This document shows, one piece after another, positions 16,172 through 25,859 of a DNA stretch of 44,044 nucleotides. The translations under genes and the position numbers were made by a program. The notes beneath the pieces are model-generated. The model ran no database searches, had not been told where the DNA came from, and worked only from the letters and a program-made list of their open reading frames with translations. This DNA is from Gemmiger formicilis. GTDB taxonomy: Bacteria; Bacillota; Clostridia; Oscillospirales; Ruminococcaceae. Where the stretch lies: NCBI RefSeq assembly GCF_016901605.1, contig NZ_JACJKP010000002.1:1-44044 (forward strand). The letters run 5' to 3'. The number at the start of each line of letters is the position of its first letter. The first letter of the stretch is position 1.

Positions 16172-17031
16172 ATGGTCCGAAAATCTATTTTACCATACCG
16201 ATTTTTGGCGGAATTCCCATTACTCAGACGATTGTTTCGTCCTTTGTGGTAATGGTTTGCTTGTGCGTGGCCGGAATCTTGCTGGGACGCAATCTTCAAA
16301 AGCGCCCATCCCGCCGCCAGGTTCTGGTCGAAAAAGGTGTATCCATGCTGTACGGTATGGTGGAAGATACCATGGGCAAACATAATGCGTATTGGACACC
16401 CTATATTGGCGCGTTGTTCCTCTCATCCATTTGTGGTTCGTATATCGGTATGACGGGAATCTTCCGTTCCGCTACCGCAGATCTCTCCACCACGGTGACC
16501 TGGGCTTTGATGACCAGTTTCTTGTGCTGGGGATGCTCAATCAAAGCGAATGGTTTCCTGGGGTGGCTTAAAGGCTTCACCAAACCCATTGTCGTCATGA
16601 CTCCCATGAACTTGGTATCTGAGATTGCACAGCCAATCTCTATGGCATTCCGTCATTTTGGCAACATTGCGGGCGGCAGTGTTTTGACCAGCCTCGTTTA
16701 TTCAGCACTGGCTACCGTTTCGGCAGCGCTCCTGGGTCTGGTTGGAAAGAACATCGTTGTTTCTGCGGTGGTTCTGGTCATCGGCATAGCACTGCTGGTA
16801 AGCGGTTTGCGTGAGAAGAAAATGGCCAGAAAAATCTTCGGTGTGGTATTCATAGCCACCGGTATTCTGGCTCTGCTGGGACTCAGCGGCGTTCCGTATC
16901 TGGAAGTCGGTATTCCCGGTATTCTGAGCCTGTATTTTGACGTTTTTTCCGGCGGGGTACAAGCCCTCGTCTTTAGTTTGCTGACGATGGTTTATGTAGG
17001 CAATGCCTGCCCGCCGCCGGAAGAAGCCTGA
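16168..17031 (+). CDS. atpB: F0 ATP synthase subunit a
   Basis: The stator subunit that forms the ion half-channels against the c-ring. The 287-aa membrane protein carries the essential arginine in PISMAFRHFGN (about residue 170), equivalent to aR210 of E. coli, followed by several C-terminal helices. A hydrophobic insertion-like stretch (about residues 195-230) with a basic loop REKKMARK is longer than in E. coli. It overlaps atpI by 4 nt. Confidence 0.93.
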   Translation: MNGPKIYFTIPIFGGIPITQTIVSSFVVMVCLCVAGILLGRNLQKRPSRRQVLVEKGVSMLYGMVEDTMGKHNAYWTPYIGALFLSSICGSYIGMTGIFRSATADLSTTVTWALMTSFLCWGCSIKANGFLGWLKGFTKPIVVMTPMNLVSEIAQPISMAFRHFGNIAGGSVLTSLVYSALATVSAALLGLVGKNIVVSAVVLVIGIALLVSGLREKKMARKIFGVVFIATGILALLGLSGVPYLEVGIPGILSLYFDVFSGGVQALVFSLLTMVYVGNACPPPEEA

Positions 17032-17060
17032 TTTTGTATTTTATTATAGGAGGAACCCCT

Positions 17061-17300
17061 ATGGAAGCAGCAATCGTAAAAGCCGCCTGCGCGATCGGCG
17101 CTGGCATCGCGATCGGATTTGGAGCTATTGGCCCGGCTATCGGTGAAGGTAATGCCGTTGGCAAAGCGCTGGAAGGTATGTCTCGCCAGCCCGAAATGAC
17201 CAACGTTCTGCGTACCAACATGATTTTGGGCTGTGCCATTACCGAGTCTACCGGTATTTACTCTCTGGTTATCTCTCTGCTTCTTCTCTTCGTGTTCTGA
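17061..17300 (+). CDS. atpE: F0 ATP synthase subunit c, two-carboxylate type
   Basis: The 79-aa hairpin subunit that forms the rotor ring. Helix 1 ends in GPAIGEGNAVGKALE and helix 2 holds AITESTGIYSLVI, joined by the conserved RQP loop (42-44). The ion-binding Glu is E62. Aligned to the Na+ c-subunit of Ilyobacter tartaricus (Q32, E65, S66, Y70), the equivalents here are E29, E62, S63 and Y67. Glu in place of Gln gives the two-carboxylate motif described for the Na+-driven ring of Fusobacterium nucleatum, so Na+ coupling is inferred. AGGAGGAA precedes the ATG. Confidence 0.95.
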   Translation: MEAAIVKAACAIGAGIAIGFGAIGPAIGEGNAVGKALEGMSRQPEMTNVLRTNMILGCAITESTGIYSLVISLLLLFVF

Positions 17301-17335
17301 TTGGGAAGCGAAGTACTCGAAAGGAGGGATGACCT

Positions 17336-17842
17336 ATGACGGGATTTGAAAGCTTCGTCGGCGTCAACCCGTGGACTGCGCTTTTTACTTTCTGCAATAT
17401 GCTCATCACCTTTGCGGTGCTGCGCCATTTCCTGTTCAAGCCGGTCAAGCAGATGATTGATGACCGGCAGAAGGAAATCGACGATATGTATGCCGATGCG
17501 GCAGAAGCAAAGCAAAAGGCTGCCCAGCTGGAACAGGAATACCAGCAGCACCTCAAGGACATTAAGGCTGAACAGGACAGCATGCTGCGGGAAGCAACGG
17601 TTCGTGCGCAAAAACGTGAAGAAGAAATCGTGAATGCAGCCCGTTCCGAAGCACAGGCACTGCGTACAGCAGCAGAAGCCGAAATGGCACAGGAACGAAA
17701 AAAGGCGGTAAACGATCTCAAGAACGAAATCGGCGGAATTGCTGTAGAGATTGCCAGCAAAGTGGTCGAGCGTGAGATCAATAAAGCTGACCATCAGGCT
17801 CTGATCGATGAATTTATCCGGAATGTGGGGGATGCCTCATGA
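17336..17842 (+). CDS. atpF: F0 ATP synthase subunit b
   Basis: The peripheral stalk subunit: one N-terminal membrane helix (about residues 12-32) followed by a long charged coiled coil. At 168 aa it is the usual length. The ATG at 17336 follows AAAGGAGG; another ATG at 17329 is out of frame. It overlaps atpH by 4 nt. Confidence 0.95.
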   Translation: MTGFESFVGVNPWTALFTFCNMLITFAVLRHFLFKPVKQMIDDRQKEIDDMYADAAEAKQKAAQLEQEYQQHLKDIKAEQDSMLREATVRAQKREEEIVNAARSEAQALRTAAEAEMAQERKKAVNDLKNEIGGIAVEIASKVVEREINKADHQALIDEFIRNVGDAS

Positions 17843-18375
17843 CCGAACTGGCCAAGCGTTATGGCGGCAGCCTGTATGAACTGGCAGCCGAAGAATCACT
17901 GACGGAATCCATCCTGCAGGAATTGGCACTGGCAGAATCCAGCTGCAAACAGGAACCGGAATACCTGCGGCTGCTGCAAATTCCCAGCATTCCCAAACGG
18001 GAACGTTGCGAGCTTCTGGATAAAGCTTTTGAAGGAATGCACCCTTATGTAGTCAATTTCCTCAAAATTTTGTGCGAGGAAGACCTGCTGGGGGAACTGA
18101 CCGGATGCCTGGATGCATACCGGGAACGGTATAATGAGGATCATGGTATTCTGGAAGCAACCGTTACTTCTGCAGTACCGCTGACGGCTGAAGAACGTGC
18201 AAACCTGCTTGCAAAGTTGCAGGCAAAAACCGGAAAGACAATCAGCCTGACGGAAAAAGTGGACCCTTCCATACTGGGCGGGTTGCGTCTGGATCTGGCA
18301 GGCGAGCGCCTGGATGGTACTGTACTGCGCCGGCTGGAATTGCTTCGTGACGATATTGCCAATGTGGTATTATAA
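17839..18375 (+). CDS. atpH: F1 ATP synthase subunit delta
   Basis: A 178-aa stalk protein (OSCP type) joining the b-subunits to the top of F1. The N-terminal helical part starts LAKRYGGSLYELA, and the C-terminal part holds VDPSILGGLRLDLAGERLDGTVLRRL, which is conserved in the family (segment about residues 140-166). The start overlaps the atpF stop by 4 nt. Confidence 0.95.
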   Translation: MTELAKRYGGSLYELAAEESLTESILQELALAESSCKQEPEYLRLLQIPSIPKRERCELLDKAFEGMHPYVVNFLKILCEEDLLGELTGCLDAYRERYNEDHGILEATVTSAVPLTAEERANLLAKLQAKTGKTISLTEKVDPSILGGLRLDLAGERLDGTVLRRLELLRDDIANVVL

Positions 18376-18417
18376 CGACGAACACCCCATTTTATAGATT
18401 GAGTGGTGAACCAAAAC

Positions 18418-19938
18418 GTGCAACTGAAACCCGAACAAATCTCCCGCATCATTCGCTCGCAGATTAAATATTATCAGAACGCCATCGAACAGTCCGAAAC
18501 CGGTACCGTCACGATGGTGGGCGACGGCATTGCCCGTGCTTCCGGTCTGGATAATTGCATGGCCGGTGAGCTGGTGCAGTTTGAAAGCGGTACCTACGGT
18601 ATGGCCCAGAACCTGGAAGAAAACAGTGTTTCCATTGTTCTGCTGGGCGATGACAGCGATATCAAAGAAGGCGGCAGCATCCGCCGTACCGGTAAAGTAG
18701 TCTCCGTCCCCGTTGGCGAAGGCATGATTGGTCGTGTCGTGAATGCACTGGGACAGCCTATTGATGGAAAAGGCCCCATTGAGGCCGCCGACTACCGTGC
18801 CATTGAATCTCCGGCCCCCGGTATTATTGATCGCCAGCCTGTTAAGCAGCCGCTGCAGACCGGCATTAAGGCAATTGACTCGATGATTCCCATCGGCCGC
18901 GGTCAGCGTGAGTTGATTATTGGTGACCGGCAGACCGGCAAGACGGTGATTGCAACCGATACGATCATCAACCAGAAGGGAAAGGACGTTCTCTGTATCT
19001 ATGTGGCCATCGGTCAGAAACGTTCCACCGTGGCCTCTTTGGTAGAAAATCTCGAAAAGAACGGCGCTATGGCGTACACAACGGTGGTTTGCGCTACGGC
19101 TTCGGAATTGTCTCCGCTGCAGTATATTGCGCCCTATGCCGGTTGTGCTATGGGTGAATATTTCATGCAAAAGGGCAAGCATGTTCTGATCATTTATGAT
19201 GATCTTTCCAAGCATGCGGTGGCCTATCGTGCGCTTTCTTTGCTGATCCGCCGTCCTCCCGGACGTGAAGCCTATCCCGGTGACGTATTCTATCTGCATA
19301 GCCGCCTGCTGGAACGTGCCGCCAAACTCAGCGATGAAAAAGGCGGTGGTTCCTTGACCGCTTTGCCGATTATTGAAACCCAGGCCGGTGACGTGGCGGC
19401 CTATATTCCCACCAACGTGATTTCCATTACAGACGGTCAGATCTTCCTGGAAACAGAGCTTTTCCATGCCGGTATCCGTCCGGCTGTAAACCCCGGTATT
19501 TCGGTATCGCGCGTGGGCGGCAATGCTCAGATCAAGGCGATGAAAAAGGTGGCCGGTACTCTGAAGTTGATTTATTCCCAGTACCGTGAGCTGCAGGGCT
19601 TTGCACAATTTGGCTCTGACCTGGACGCGGATACCAAAGCACGTCTGGCACAAGGCGAGCGCATTGTAGAAGTTCTGAAACAGGACCGCAACAGCCCTGT
19701 GCCCGTCGAAAAGCAGGTGGCGATTCTGTACGCAACGGTACACGGTTATCTGAAAGAAATCGAAGTTCCTTCCATTTCTTCTTATGAGCGGGAACTGTAC
19801 CGGTATCTGGATGAAAATGCCGAAGCGGTGGATGTGATGGAACAGATCCGCACAACAGGCGACCTGAAAGCAGATACAGAGGAAAAACTGAAAGCTGTTT
19901 TGGAAGCGTTTACCGCGAAATTCCAGAAAGAAAACTAA
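18418..19938 (+). CDS. atpA: F1 ATP synthase subunit alpha
   Basis: The non-catalytic nucleotide-binding subunit of F1. About 506 aa, with Walker A GDRQTGKT (residues 169-176). GTG at 18418 is preferred: it gives the family-like start MQLKPEQIS and has GGTGA 8 nt upstream. GTG codons at 18403 and 18406 are possible but lack a binding site. All expected domains (beta barrel, nucleotide fold, C-terminal helices) appear intact. Confidence 0.95.
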   Translation: MQLKPEQISRIIRSQIKYYQNAIEQSETGTVTMVGDGIARASGLDNCMAGELVQFESGTYGMAQNLEENSVSIVLLGDDSDIKEGGSIRRTGKVVSVPVGEGMIGRVVNALGQPIDGKGPIEAADYRAIESPAPGIIDRQPVKQPLQTGIKAIDSMIPIGRGQRELIIGDRQTGKTVIATDTIINQKGKDVLCIYVAIGQKRSTVASLVENLEKNGAMAYTTVVCATASELSPLQYIAPYAGCAMGEYFMQKGKHVLIIYDDLSKHAVAYRALSLLIRRPPGREAYPGDVFYLHSRLLERAAKLSDEKGGGSLTALPIIETQAGDVAAYIPTNVISITDGQIFLETELFHAGIRPAVNPGISVSRVGGNAQIKAMKKVAGTLKLIYSQYRELQGFAQFGSDLDADTKARLAQGERIVEVLKQDRNSPVPVEKQVAILYATVHGYLKEIEVPSISSYERELYRYLDENAEAVDVMEQIRTTGDLKADTEEKLKAVLEAFTAKFQKEN

Positions 19939-19959
19939 GTCGTAAAGGGGGTGGCGTTG

Positions 19960-20808
19960 GTGGCTGGCTCGATGAAAGAAATCAAACTGCGCATAAAAAG
20001 CGTAGAGAGTACGATGCAGATCACCAAAGCCATGGAATTGGTGGCGTCCAGCAAGCTGCGGCGTGCCAAGGAACGGGTGGAGCACAGCCGCCCGTATTTT
20101 GAAACACTCTATGAGACTTTGTTTGACATTGCGGCAACGCAGGATCACTTTGACAGCCCGTATCTTGCCAAGCGAGATACCCACCGCAGGCTGTATATTG
20201 TGATTGCGGGTGACCGCGGTCTGGCAGGTGGTTATAACGCCAATATTTTGAAAGCTGTGCAAGCGGATGCTGAAGGACAGGACTACGAAGTACTGCCCAT
20301 CGGCAAAAAAGCTGTAGAGTATTTTGCGCGCCATAAAGTACCCATGGTTACGCAGGCGTTTGCCGAGGCCGGGGACTTATCTGTCAGTGATAGCTTTGAA
20401 ATCTCGAAGATTGTTTGCCAGAAATTTCTGGAAGGGAAATTTGACGAGATTCGGCTTTGCTTTACGCAGTTTGTCTCTATGTTGACCCAAACCGCTACTG
20501 TGTTACAGGTTCTTCCTTTCAACGCCCCGACGGATGCCAAAAAACGGCAATCGCTGATGCTCTATGAGCCGGATGCTGCTACGGTATTTGACACCATTAT
20601 CCCGGAATATTTGGCTGGTGTTGTATATGGGGCACTGTGCGAAAGTGTCGCCAGTGAGCAGGGAGCTCGACGTACCGCGATGGACGCTGCGACCAAGAAC
20701 GCCGGCGAAATGATCGAACATTTGAATCTTTATTATAACCGCGCCCGCCAGGCAGCGATCACCCAGGAAATCACGGAGATCGTTGCCGGTGCCGACGCAG
20801 AATCTTAA
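19960..20808 (+). CDS. atpG: F1 ATP synthase subunit gamma
   Basis: The rotating central shaft. The family signature is clear at both ends: MKEIKLRIKSVESTMQITKA near the N-terminus and RARQAAITQEITEIVAGA at the C-terminus. About 282 aa. GTG at 19960 is chosen for its 8-nt spacing from AAAGGGGG; GTG 19951 and TTG 19957 are alternatives. Confidence 0.95.
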   Translation: MAGSMKEIKLRIKSVESTMQITKAMELVASSKLRRAKERVEHSRPYFETLYETLFDIAATQDHFDSPYLAKRDTHRRLYIVIAGDRGLAGGYNANILKAVQADAEGQDYEVLPIGKKAVEYFARHKVPMVTQAFAEAGDLSVSDSFEISKIVCQKFLEGKFDEIRLCFTQFVSMLTQTATVLQVLPFNAPTDAKKRQSLMLYEPDAATVFDTIIPEYLAGVVYGALCESVASEQGARRTAMDAATKNAGEMIEHLNLYYNRARQAAITQEITEIVAGADAES

Positions 20809-22227
<1,419 letters not shown>

Positions 22228-22239
22228 GGAGGCGGGCCT

Positions 22240-22653
22240 ATGGCAAGTTTCCCTCTGAAAATCCTGACGCCGGATGGGATTGCTTTTGATGGAGAGGTCA
22301 AATCCCTGTCTTGTCGGACAATCTGTGGCCAGGTAGAACTCATGGCACGTCACATCGATTACTGCACTGCTGTCGGTATGGGCGAAGCGCATATCACATC
22401 CGAGGATGGAACGATTCGTCGTGCTGCCTGTATGGGCGGTATGCTCAGTATGATCGGTGGGCAATGCCGTCTGCTGGCTACAACCTTTGAGTGGGCAGAC
22501 AGTATTGACCGGGAACGTGCAGAACGCAGTAAAACCCGTGCAGAGGCGGTACTGGCCCAGAAGGGAATTGACAAGCATGAGCTGGAATTGGCCGAGGCAA
22601 GGCTCAAGCGCGCGCTAGTTCGCAGCAGTGTGGCAAGCCGGCAGAATCTGTGA
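22240..22653 (+). CDS. atpC: F1 ATP synthase subunit epsilon
   Basis: The regulatory subunit bound to gamma. 137 aa: an N-terminal beta sandwich (LKILTPDGIAFDGEVKSL) and a C-terminal two-helix part (RERAERSKTRAEAVL). AAGGAGGCG precedes the ATG. It is the last gene of the operon; only an A/T-rich stretch follows, with no strong hairpin before the tRNA promoter. Confidence 0.94.
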   Translation: MASFPLKILTPDGIAFDGEVKSLSCRTICGQVELMARHIDYCTAVGMGEAHITSEDGTIRRAACMGGMLSMIGGQCRLLATTFEWADSIDRERAERSKTRAEAVLAQKGIDKHELELAEARLKRALVRSSVASRQNL

Positions 22654-22695
22654 TTGTAAGCCCTGAAATTTTTTTAAAAAATCGCAAAAAAGGTG

Positions 22696-22724
22696 TTGAC
22701 ATTTTTTGCAAAAGGGCCTATAAT
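22696..22724 (+). promoter_or_regulatory. Consensus promoter of tRNA-Pro
   Basis: TTGACA (22696-22701) and TATAAT (22719-22724) with a 17-nt spacer: a perfect match to the sigma-A consensus, 32 nt before the tRNA. Confidence 0.93.
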
Positions 22725-22756
22725 AAACAAGCTGATTCGAGACAGCCCAGTTCTGA

Positions 22757-22833
22757 CCGGGTGTAGCGCAGTTTGGTAGCGCGCTTGAATGGGGTTCAAG
22801 AGGCCGTGAGTTCGACTCTCGCCACTCGGACCA
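22757..22833 (+). tRNA. tRNA-Pro(GGG)
   Basis: A complete 77-nt cloverleaf. The acceptor stem CCGGGTG pairs with CACTCGG (one G-U), D-stem is GCGC/GCGC, anticodon stem CTTGA/TCAAG encloses the loop ATGGGGT with anticodon GGG, and T-arm GTGAG-TTCGACT-CTCGC follows a 5-nt variable loop. The CCA end is encoded. GGG reads CCC and CCU codons. It has its own promoter and terminator. Confidence 0.97.
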
Positions 22834-22858
22834 AACAAGGGCCATCAAGGTCAGCTAT

Positions 22859-22897
22859 AAAGAGCTGTGAAGCTTAAGCTTCACAGCTCTTTTTTTG
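22859..22897 (+). terminator. Rho-independent terminator of tRNA-Pro
   Basis: A perfect palindrome (22859-22892, 17-nt arms) ending in a T run. It is symmetrical enough to work on either strand. Confidence 0.9.
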
Positions 22898-23158
22898 TAT
22901 AGTAAAATCACTCACTGGGGAGCTTTTCATTTTTTATTGAAAAAACTTTCGCCGTTCTTCCGTCGATGTAAAGAAAACGCTTTATGCTAAATAAAAGGAG
23001 AATACAGTCTAACAAGTGGGGCTGCGTGGTGTAACGCATTTGTTGCTATTGCAGAAACCTACGCATCTATGCCTTCGACTCTGCCAAGATCCAAGGTTTG
23101 TAACGCTTTTGTAATGTCTGACATTTTTTGAAAAAGGATATTCAAAACTTTGATTTTG
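22898..23158. other. Unexplained gap between tRNA-Pro and the SGNH-like gene
   Basis: The space from the tRNA to the next gene is 407 nt. Beyond the terminator it holds AAAAGGAG (22994-23001) without a properly spaced start codon, and at about 23016-23092 a stretch with tRNA-like pieces (TGCG/CGCA around a GG-containing loop, and a TTCGACT) that does not fold into a cloverleaf. No gene can be supported. Confidence 0.5.
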
Positions 23159-23167
23159 TGTTATAAT
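23159..23167 (+). promoter_or_regulatory. Extended -10 promoter of the SGNH-like gene
   Basis: TGTTATAAT is an extended -10 element; the -35 region (TATTCA at 23139-23144, spacing 17) is weak. It lies about 75 nt upstream of the start codon. Confidence 0.65.
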
Positions 23168-23240
23168 AGCGTTGTTTATACTAGGTGGGGTTTGGCTATA
23201 AGCCATCTCTGCTTTATATCCAAGGAGGTCACCGTTACCG

Positions 23241-24959
23241 ATGAGCCGTAAACAGTCCCGAACCCAATCCGGTCTTAGCCCCGTTCAGCGTAAAGCCTGT
23301 ATTGTTTTGGCGGTTTGCGTTTTGGCGGTCGTACTAAGTTTTGTGGTGGCATGGATTTTGCCGCAAAGTCTGAATCTGTTCGGAACCGGTGACGCGTACG
23401 ATCCGGATCTGTATCCGCTGGACACGAGTCTGGAAGCAATCCTAACAGATAATTCCGCGGATGACTCTTACATAACAGAAAGTCTGTTTGTGGGTGACCG
23501 CACCGCATTGGCGCTACAAAAAGACGGACGCATCACGCTGGACCAGTACGCAGGCAAAGAGGATTTGAAAATTTCTAACTTCCTGAAGGAAAGCTGTGTG
23601 GCGTTCGAGGATGACTCCAATACGTATACCATTCCGCAGGCAATTGCCAAAATGAAAGCGCGCCGTGTTTATGTTATGATCGGAAGCAACGATGTGGACG
23701 GTAGTGTTTCGGTAGATGAGTTTACCGGCGATTATAAACAGGCTTTGCAGAATATCAAAAATTCTTATTCGTATTGTGATATTATTGCGTGTGCCATTCC
23801 GCCGGTTTCGCAAGAAAGTGAAAATGCCGCTGAAAAGCAAACCATTATTGACCAGTTCAATCAGGCAATTGCCGTTGCCTGCAATGATATGGGGTACAAG
23901 TACCTCAATACTGCCGAAGTATTGAAGGACAGCAAAGGCTATGCAGAAAGCAGCTATCTGGACGAATCTTCCGGCACATGGAACGCTGCGGGCGCCAGTG
24001 CTTTTTTGGAGTACGTGAAGTCTCACGCTTACAATACGGATGATACCCGCCCGGATACAAACGATATCCCCAAACGTGCTGCGCAGGCTTCCGGTGACGC
24101 AGAAAAGGCTACGCCTACGCCTTCTGCAACACCAACCAAATTGACCGCCAGTTACACGGTGGAAGATGCCAGCAAGGGAACCCTGACCGGCAACGGACAA
24201 ACCGGGGTATCCAGCTTGGATATTCAAACCACATCTGGGTCGCAAGTCAGCGTCACAGCAGTTCCTGCAGAAGGGTATACCTTCTATAAGTGGAGCGACG
24301 GAGTTACAGATGCAACGCGCTATGATGTGGTTATGAAAGACATTTCTGTTACGGCAATGTTCAACGATGCTCGTGTGGAGCTTACGTTGGATCGCGGTGA
24401 TACAACCATTAAAAAAGGCGAGTCTGTATCCATTACGGCAACAGTAAAATTGGGCGGAAAGAGCTACGATAACAGCAACGTTCAATGGGCCGTCAACGAC
24501 GAGATGGAAATGAACGGAGGAACCTTTACCTTTACCCCCAGCGAAGCGGGAAGCTATGTCGTGAAAGCGGGTATTGAAATTAATGGAACCTTCTCCACCG
24601 CACAGATTACAGTTACCGTCCAATCCGATCCCACGGCAATCAGCATCAGCGGTACCAGTACCATTACGGCAGGCGGAAGCACGACCCTGAATGCAAATGT
24701 GCAAAACAAGCAGGGGGATGTGACTTGGAGCTGCGATGAAACTTCCTGGACTGCTACCGGCGATCAGGTGACATTCACCGCAAACCAGGAAGGAACCTAC
24801 CATCTCCGTGCCAAAAACAATGGGGCGGAGGCTGTGTTTGAGCTGAAAGTTTCTGCAGCACCAACTCCGACGCCTTCGCCGACACCGTCACCGACTCCAG
24901 TACCGGCACCTGCGCCGACTCCTACACTTGCTACGAGTTCCGAATCCACCTCGGAGTAA
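23241..24959 (+). CDS. Membrane-anchored SGNH-like protein with InlB- and Ig-like repeats
   Basis: A 572-aa surface protein. One membrane helix (about residues 19-40) is followed by an SGNH/GDSL-like domain (about 75-265), a TP-rich linker, an InlB B-repeat-like domain (about 303-375), two Ig-like domains (about 376-460 and 462-538) and a Thr/Pro-rich tail (from 541). The SGNH fold is suggested by VMIGSNDVDG (block III). However, block I reads FVGDRTA where GDS is expected, and the C-terminal block reads GTWNAAG without the usual D and H, so the catalytic Ser and His seem to be missing. A role in binding glycan or wall is more likely than hydrolysis. ATG at 23241 follows AAGGAGGT. Confidence 0.85.
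   Translation: MSRKQSRTQSGLSPVQRKACIVLAVCVLAVVLSFVVAWILPQSLNLFGTGDAYDPDLYPLDTSLEAILTDNSADDSYITESLFVGDRTALALQKDGRITLDQYAGKEDLKISNFLKESCVAFEDDSNTYTIPQAIAKMKARRVYVMIGSNDVDGSVSVDEFTGDYKQALQNIKNSYSYCDIIACAIPPVSQESENAAEKQTIIDQFNQAIAVACNDMGYKYLNTAEVLKDSKGYAESSYLDESSGTWNAAGASAFLEYVKSHAYNTDDTRPDTNDIPKRAAQASGDAEKATPTPSATPTKLTASYTVEDASKGTLTGNGQTGVSSLDIQTTSGSQVSVTAVPAEGYTFYKWSDGVTDATRYDVVMKDISVTAMFNDARVELTLDRGDTTIKKGESVSITATVKLGGKSYDNSNVQWAVNDEMEMNGGTFTFTPSEAGSYVVKAGIEINGTFSTAQITVTVQSDPTAISISGTSTITAGGSTTLNANVQNKQGDVTWSCDETSWTATGDQVTFTANQEGTYHLRAKNNGAEAVFELKVSAAPTPTPSPTPSPTPVPAPAPTPTLATSSESTSE
24862..24936 (+). repeat. Thr/Pro-coding low-complexity repeat
   Basis: A run of ACNCCN-type codons encodes the (T/S/A)P tail of the SGNH-like protein. 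Such tails often span the cell wall; length variation between strains is likely. Confidence 0.8.
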
Positions 24960-25023
24960 GATGGCTAAGCGGTGAGTGGAACGTTATGCGGCTGCATAAA
25001 GAATTTGACAGAAGGAGCAGATA

Positions 25024-25773
25024 ATGGCAATATATACGTGCGTTTTGCTGGACGTCGATAACACTCTGCTGGATTTTGACGCTGCGGAACGTCAGGCACT
25101 TACAGATATGCTGTCCGAATACGGTTTGCCGCACGATGCACAGGTGTGCGAAGTGTACCATAAGGTGAACCGGGAATTGTGGGATGCGCTGGCAAAAGGA
25201 AAATTAAGTAAAGCAAAGCTGTTTCAGACTCGATTTTTGCGTTTTATGCAGGCTATTGGTGCGCCGGATAACGGCAAAAGCCATGCTATGAATGACCGGT
25301 ACGAGGAACTTTTGGCTACCCACGCCGATGTCCTTCCCGGTGCGCTAACAGCATTGGAAGAGCTGGGTGAAGTAGCAACCTTGGCAATCGTGTCCAATGG
25401 TGCCGTAGCGGTACAGCAGGCAAGAATCCGGGATTCCGGTGTGGAACGCTATATGGATGGCGTGTATATCTCGGAAAAAATTGGAGCTGCCAAGCCGTCT
25501 GCAAAACTCTTCGAACACGTTCTTAAAGATTTGGGAATCACCAACCGAAGCCGGGTGCTTATGGTGGGTGATGATCTGCTGGCAGATATCAAGGGCGGTC
25601 AGAATGCAGGAATCGATACCTGCTGGGTGAATTTCAAGAATGAGGAAAACACTACAGAAGTTCACCCGGAGTACGAAATTCATTCGTATGAAGAACTGTA
25701 TAAACTGGTGATGGAACCGGAAGAGCTGGAAAATATCGGCGTGCGGAACCGTCGTCACAGTAACGAAGCCTGA
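25024..25773 (+). CDS. YjjG-like HAD-superfamily nucleotidase
   Basis: A 249-aa HAD phosphatase with nucleophile motif DVDNT (D10, D12), the SNG motif II (about residues 122-124), a motif III lysine region (GAAKPSAKLF) and motif IV GDDLLADIKGG. It resembles YjjG-type 5'-nucleotidases that clean up non-canonical pyrimidine nucleotides; the substrate is not certain. The ATG follows GAAGGAG. It lies 64 nt after the SGNH-like gene with no clear terminator, so the two may be co-transcribed. Confidence 0.87.
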   Translation: MAIYTCVLLDVDNTLLDFDAAERQALTDMLSEYGLPHDAQVCEVYHKVNRELWDALAKGKLSKAKLFQTRFLRFMQAIGAPDNGKSHAMNDRYEELLATHADVLPGALTALEELGEVATLAIVSNGAVAVQQARIRDSGVERYMDGVYISEKIGAAKPSAKLFEHVLKDLGITNRSRVLMVGDDLLADIKGGQNAGIDTCWVNFKNEENTTEVHPEYEIHSYEELYKLVMEPEELENIGVRNRRHSNEA

Positions 25774-25797
25774 GTCTGGGTACAGACTGCAGGCTGG

Positions 25798-25832
25798 TGC
25801 CGTTGCCTTTTTATAGGGCAGCGGCATATTTT
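25798..25832 (+). terminator. Possible weak terminator before the ABC-F gene
   Basis: A 10-bp stem with one G-U pair (25798-25807 with 25817-25826) and a 9-nt loop is followed by TATTTT. It is less convincing than the other terminators here. Confidence 0.5.
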
Positions 25833-25859
25833 GGAAAAAGGAAACAAGGAAGAAGCACT

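Noticed and set aside
22972-22985. A catabolite-responsive-element-like sequence AGAAAACGCTTTAT
   Set aside because: It matches 11 of 14 consensus positions but lies about 175 nt upstream of the nearest promoter and inside no gene start, so a role cannot be argued.
23015-23113. A 32-codon frame starting at GTG after AAAAGGAG
   Set aside because: The ribosome binding site is about 15 nt from the GTG, too far, and the peptide has no recognisable feature.
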